NCBI RefSeq assembly: GCF_021513195.1
Contig: NZ_CP090974.1
Span: 756,001-820,000 of the forward strand
Direction: 5' to 3'
Length of the DNA: 64,000 bases
Origin: Shewanella sp. OMA3-2
Lineage (GTDB): Bacteria > Pseudomonadota > Gammaproteobacteria > Enterobacterales > Shewanellaceae
Below, piece after piece: positions 60,298-64,000 of the stretch. The position numbers and the translations under genes were made by a program. Below the pieces are notes generated by a model. That model was not told where the DNA came from and did not search any database. It was given only the letters and a program-made list of their open reading frames with translations. The number at the start of each line of letters is the position of its first letter. Position 1 is the first letter of the stretch.

Positions 60298-62346
60298 ATG
60301 AAATCTTCTGCCGCGATGAGAAAATCAATGACGAATTCATCAATAATAAAAACCCTTTTAGGGTCTGTGCTGTTAATTTGTGCTTTGCCGAGTGCGTTTG
60401 CGGCTAATCGCCTGCTGGATGTGAAGTATCATTCAGTTGTCGATCATCAATTAGAATTAGAGCTGGTATTTGAGTCTGAAATTACTTCCCCTACAGTGGA
60501 TCTTTCAGCCAATCCGGCCGAAATTATTTTAAACTTTGATGACACTATCTCTAGTTTAGCTAAAGACAAATTACCTATAGATAGCGTAGGTGTTAAATAT
60601 CTGACAGCACAGCAACAAGCGAGTGATCTTTCAGTTATTGTCGCGCTTAAAAGTGTTAAGCCTTATCAGGGTAAAATAGAGGGTAATACTTATCGTTTAA
60701 CGATTAACGATGCGGTATCAGGGCCTTCTAGCGCAGATAACCCATTTGTTAATGCGATAAATAGCATTGATTTTAGACGAAATGCAAAAGGTGGTGGAGA
60801 GTTATTATTTAATCTTAGTAATCGCTCTGTGGCTGCCAATGTTGAGCAGGTCGGCGCAAAACTCGAAATTAAACTATATAACACTAATATTGGTGATGAC
60901 TTATTGTATGTAATGGATGTCCAGGATTTCGCGACTCCAGTCAGTAGTTTTGAAACATTCAAAGAAGATTTAACTGCACGAGTATTAGTCGATGTTGGTG
61001 GCAACTATGAATACAATTATAAGCAAGATGGTAATGTGTTTACTGTCAGTATCGATAAAATAGAAAGAGTATCGGTTGCCAAAGAGGCTAAAAAATATAA
61101 TGGCCGCTCTTTATCATTAAATTTCCAAAATATTTCAGTTAGAACTGTGTTACAGATTATTGCCGATTATAATAATTTCAACTTAGTGACCAGCGATACC
61201 GTTGAAGGAAATATTACATTACGTTTAGATGATGTACCTTGGGATCAAGCATTAGATCTAATTTTGCAAACCAAAGGACTAGATAAGCGAATTGAAGGTA
61301 ATATTTTAATGGTTGCGCCGAGTGAAGAATTGGCTATCCGCGAAAGTAATGACCTTAAAAATAAGCAGGAAGTAAAAGAATTAGCGCCATTATATTCGGA
61401 ATACTTGCAGATTAATTATGCTAAAGCGGTTGATATTGCAGAGCTATTAAAAGGTACTGATTCCAGCTTGTTATCTACTAGAGGTAGTGTTGCGGTTGAT
61501 GAGCGTACTAACACTTTATTGGTGAAAGACACTGCTGAGATTTTAGAAAGTATTCATCGTTTAATTGAAGTGCTAGATATTCCAATCAAACAAGTGCTAA
61601 TTGAAGCCCGTATGGTGACAGTTAAAGATGATGTTTCTGAAGACTTAGGTATTCGTTGGGGCATCACAGATCAGCAGGGAACGAAAGGCTCATCAGGTTC
61701 ACTTGAAGGTGCAGGAAGTATTGCTGGTGGAATAGTGCCTAGTTTAGATGACCGTTTGAATGTCAACTTGCCTGCAGCGATTTCTAATCCAACCAGTATT
61801 GCATTCCATGTGGCAAAGTTAGCCGACGGTACCGTGCTTGATTTAGAATTAAGTGCTTTAGAGCAAGAGAACAAAGGCGAAATTATTGCTAGCCCACGTA
61901 TCACAACCTCAAACCAAAAAGCGGCTTATATTGAGCAAGGTGTTGAAATTCCATATGTGGAATCAGCATCAAGTGGCGCCACATCAGTCACCTTTAAGAA
62001 GGCTGTATTGTCGTTACGTGTTACCCCGCAAATTACCCCAGATAACCGTGTCATTTTGGATCTAGAAATTACCCAAGATTCACAGGGTAAAACGGTTCAG
62101 ACTCCCACTGGTGAAGCAGTATCTATCGATACACAACGCATTGGTACTCAAGTGCTTGTTGATAACGGTGAAACGATTGTATTAGGGGGGATTTATCAAC
62201 AGAACCTAATTAGCCGTGTTAGTAAGGTGCCGGTTTTAGGCGATATACCTTTAGTTGGATTTTTATTCAGGAATACTTCGGATAAAAACGAACGCCAAGA
62301 GCTATTGATTTTTGTGACACCAAAGATTATTTCTGAAAAGTTATAA
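60298..62346 (+). CDS. pilQ: Type IV pilus secretin PilQ
   Basis: A 682-residue outer membrane secretin with a signal peptide (cleaved near A-F-A-A), AMIN domains (about 40-250), a secretin N0/N1 region (NFQNISVRTVLQIIADY near 275-291), and the C-terminal secretin barrel with V-P-V-L-G-D-I-P-L-V-G-F-L-F-R near 643-657. Complete; ATG 60298 is the first of three closely spaced starts. Confidence 0.96.
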   Translation: MKSSAAMRKSMTNSSIIKTLLGSVLLICALPSAFAANRLLDVKYHSVVDHQLELELVFESEITSPTVDLSANPAEIILNFDDTISSLAKDKLPIDSVGVKYLTAQQQASDLSVIVALKSVKPYQGKIEGNTYRLTINDAVSGPSSADNPFVNAINSIDFRRNAKGGGELLFNLSNRSVAANVEQVGAKLEIKLYNTNIGDDLLYVMDVQDFATPVSSFETFKEDLTARVLVDVGGNYEYNYKQDGNVFTVSIDKIERVSVAKEAKKYNGRSLSLNFQNISVRTVLQIIADYNNFNLVTSDTVEGNITLRLDDVPWDQALDLILQTKGLDKRIEGNILMVAPSEELAIRESNDLKNKQEVKELAPLYSEYLQINYAKAVDIAELLKGTDSSLLSTRGSVAVDERTNTLLVKDTAEILESIHRLIEVLDIPIKQVLIEARMVTVKDDVSEDLGIRWGITDQQGTKGSSGSLEGAGSIAGGIVPSLDDRLNVNLPAAISNPTSIAFHVAKLADGTVLDLELSALEQENKGEIIASPRITTSNQKAAYIEQGVEIPYVESASSGATSVTFKKAVLSLRVTPQITPDNRVILDLEITQDSQGKTVQTPTGEAVSIDTQRIGTQVLVDNGETIVLGGIYQQNLISRVSKVPVLGDIPLVGFLFRNTSDKNERQELLIFVTPKIISEKL

Positions 62347-62362
62347 CATACAATAAAATGAT

Positions 62363-62398
62363 AAAGGCCAGCTAACTCTAAGCTGGCCTTTGCTTTTA
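62363..62398 (+). terminator. pilQ terminator
   Basis: AAAGGCCAGCT (62363-62373) pairs with AGCTGGCCTTT (62381-62391) over a 7-base loop, followed by a T-rich tail broken by GC. It separates the pil operon from aroKB. Confidence 0.75.
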
Positions 62399-62570
62399 GC
62401 TAGATTAGTGACTTTTATTTAATATAATTGCCACCATCACTTGCCAGCAGTAGCCTTAAGCTGAGATAATCCTCCGTCAAGTCTCAGTAGAGCAAGGTAA
62501 TATTTTAAGCGGTCGGCTGTATCTTTAGTCGATCAGGCATTCTTTTATATAAGATTCAGACGTATACGAA

Positions 62571-63086
62571 ATGGCTGAAAAACGTAATATTTTTCTAGTA
62601 GGCCCTATGGGCGCAGGTAAAAGCACAATTGGCCGTCATTTGGCTCAAATGCTGCATTTAGAATTCCACGATTCTGACCACGAGATTGAACAACGTACAG
62701 GCGCTGATATCGCTTGGGTGTTCGATGTTGAAGGTGAAGAAGGTTTCCGTCGTCGTGAAGCACAAGTTATTGCCGATCTTTCAGAGAGGCAAGGTATTGT
62801 GTTAGCAACTGGCGGTGGTTCAGTTCAGAGTAAAGATATTCGCAATTATCTTTCTGCTCGCGGAATTGTGGTGTATTTAGAGACGACTATCGATAAGCAA
62901 GTTGCTCGTACGCAACGTGATAAACGTCGTCCATTACTGCAAGTTGATGACCCACGCGAAGTTCTTGAGAACTTAGCAGAATCACGTAATCCTTTGTACG
63001 AAGAGATTGCAGATGTCATCGTAAAGACAGATGAACAAAGTGCGAAAATTGTCGCAAATCAAATAATTGAGCAACTCGGTTTTTAG
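62571..63086 (+). CDS. aroK: Shikimate kinase I
   Basis: A 171-residue kinase with P-loop G-P-M-G-A-G-K-S-T near 11-19 and the shikimate-binding D-x-D-x-E-I-E-Q and G-G-G-S-V motifs. It phosphorylates shikimate at O3 in aromatic amino acid synthesis. Length matches E. coli AroK (173). aroB follows after 8 bases. Confidence 0.96.
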   Translation: MAEKRNIFLVGPMGAGKSTIGRHLAQMLHLEFHDSDHEIEQRTGADIAWVFDVEGEEGFRRREAQVIADLSERQGIVLATGGGSVQSKDIRNYLSARGIVVYLETTIDKQVARTQRDKRRPLLQVDDPREVLENLAESRNPLYEEIADVIVKTDEQSAKIVANQIIEQLGF

Positions 63087-63094
63087 GTAAAATA

Positions 63095-64000
63095 ATGCAA
63101 CAAATTCAGGTCGACTTAGGTGATAGAAGTTATCCTATTTATATAGGCCAGAGTTTGATGCATGATAGCGCGCTTTTTAGCCGTTACCTTGCAAACAAGA
63201 ATATACTCATCGTTAGCAATGACACTATTGCCCCTCTGTATTTATCTACATTGGAACAGGCAATGGTGTCTTGTGCGTCAGTTGAAAAAATTATTCTGCC
63301 TGATGGCGAGCAATTCAAAAATCTTGATCATCTGGATATTATTTTTTCAGCTTTGCTTGAGAATAACTTTGCCCGTGATTCAGTTCTCGTTGCTTTGGGT
63401 GGTGGTGTGATTGGAGATATGACCGGTTTTGCTGCTGCCTGTTATCAACGTGGAATCGATTTTGTTCAAGTACCAACGACATTATTGTCTCAAGTGGACT
63501 CTTCTGTTGGTGGAAAAACGGCTGTAAACCATCCCCTCGGCAAGAATATGATAGGCGCATTTTATCAACCTAAAAGCGTTATTATTGACACCGAATGCTT
63601 GAAAACTCTTCCTGCTAATGAATTTGCTGCCGGTATGGCTGAAGTTATTAAATACGGTATTATTTGGGATGGGGAGTTTTTTGCTTGGTTAGAGCAAAAT
63701 GTCGACGCTTTAAAAGCACTAGATACACAAGCGCTTGAATATACCATATCTAAATGCTGCCAGATTAAAGCGGATGTTGTCACACAAGATGAAACAGAGC
63801 GCGGTGTTAGAGCGTTACTTAATCTTGGGCATACTTTTGGCCATGCTATAGAAGCTGAAATGGGCTATGGTACCTGGCTGCATGGTGATGCTGTAGCAGC
63901 AGGCACAATTCTTGCTGCATTAACTGCGCAAGAACTCGATTTAATAGATAAGTCAATAGTTTGTCGTATAAGGGATTTATTTGTCGCATTTGATCTGCCG
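63095..64000 (+). CDS. aroB: 3-dehydroquinate synthase, partial (runs off the window)
   Basis: From ATG 63095 the frame is open to the window end, about 302 residues of a roughly 360-residue enzyme. It has the NAD-binding G-G-G-V-I-G-D and the metal ligands in [11 protein letters not shown] and [12 protein letters not shown]. It makes 3-dehydroquinate from DAHP, the second step of the shikimate pathway. The C-terminus lies outside. Confidence 0.95.
   Translation, partial: MQQIQVDLGDRSYPIYIGQSLMHDSALFSRYLANKNILIVSNDTIAPLYLSTLEQAMVSCASVEKIILPDGEQFKNLDHLDIIFSALLENNFARDSVLVALGGGVIGDMTGFAAACYQRGIDFVQVPTTLLSQVDSSVGGKTAVNHPLGKNMIGAFYQPKSVIIDTECLKTLPANEFAAGMAEVIKYGIIWDGEFFAWLEQNVDALKALDTQALEYTISKCCQIKADVVTQDETERGVRALLNLGHTFGHAIEAEMGYGTWLHGDAVAAGTILAALTAQELDLIDKSIVCRIRDLFVAFDLP

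Overview
The window looks like chromosomal DNA of a gammaproteobacterium, most likely a Shewanella or close Alteromonadales relative. The case rests on gene order (yigI/recQ, leuABCD with a leader, yihY-dtd-yiiD-like, gmk-rpoZ-spoT-ridA-trmH, mrcA divergent from pilMNOPQ-aroKB), low G+C by eye, and protein similarity recalled from those families. No species can be fixed by reading alone. I saw no tRNA or rRNA gene, CRISPR array, insertion sequence, phage gene or origin.

Layout. 1-2233: a partial YigI-like thioesterase and recQ. 2356-4128: an envelope TPR protein with a degenerate GGDEF-like tail. 4330-9388: leucine operon with promoter, leader peptide leuL, attenuator, leuA, leuB, leuC, leuD and terminator. 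9552-12212: a cache/HAMP/GGDEF protein overlapping a type IV prepilin, then an Lrp/AsnC regulator. 12288-19574: small envelope proteins, YihY, an S33 hydrolase, Dtd, a thioesterase, an azoreductase, a SCO-like copper protein and a chemotaxis receptor. 19685-37574: a tightly packed, single-direction aryl polyene (APE) pigment cluster of about 18 kb. 37788-51326 (minus strand): DUF3014 protein, recG, a NarL/DesK-type two-component pair, a TPR protein, a CaCA antiporter, an acyl-CoA synthetase, trmH, ridA, spoT, rpoZ, gmk. 51513-54673 (plus): a DUF805 protein, a NahK-like kinase, a YjjG-like phosphatase. 54757-57306 (minus): mrcA. 57493-64000 (plus): pilMNOPQ, aroK and the start of aroB.

The APE cluster is the main accessory system. 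It has two acyl carrier proteins, two full ketosynthases and a chain-length-factor-like partner without the active cysteine. It also has a ketoreductase, two hot-dog dehydratases, an aromatic-acid ligase, a MIO ammonia-lyase that may make the aryl starter, and acyltransferases. A thioesterase, a LolA-like carrier, an MMPL exporter, a lipoprotein and an FAD oxidoreductase complete it. Together they should make a polyunsaturated aryl fatty acid and place it in the outer membrane. This is a known class; the unusual parts are the accessory genes and an in-frame 12-bp tandem repeat in the LolA-like gene.

Four housekeeping genes are interrupted in otherwise well conserved coding sequence: recQ (one G short), leuA (one C short), pilN (two bases short) and trmH (in-frame TAA). 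Three are small losses in G/C runs or short repeats. That pattern suits sequencing or assembly error as well as real mutation, and it must be settled before drawing phenotypic conclusions such as leucine auxotrophy.
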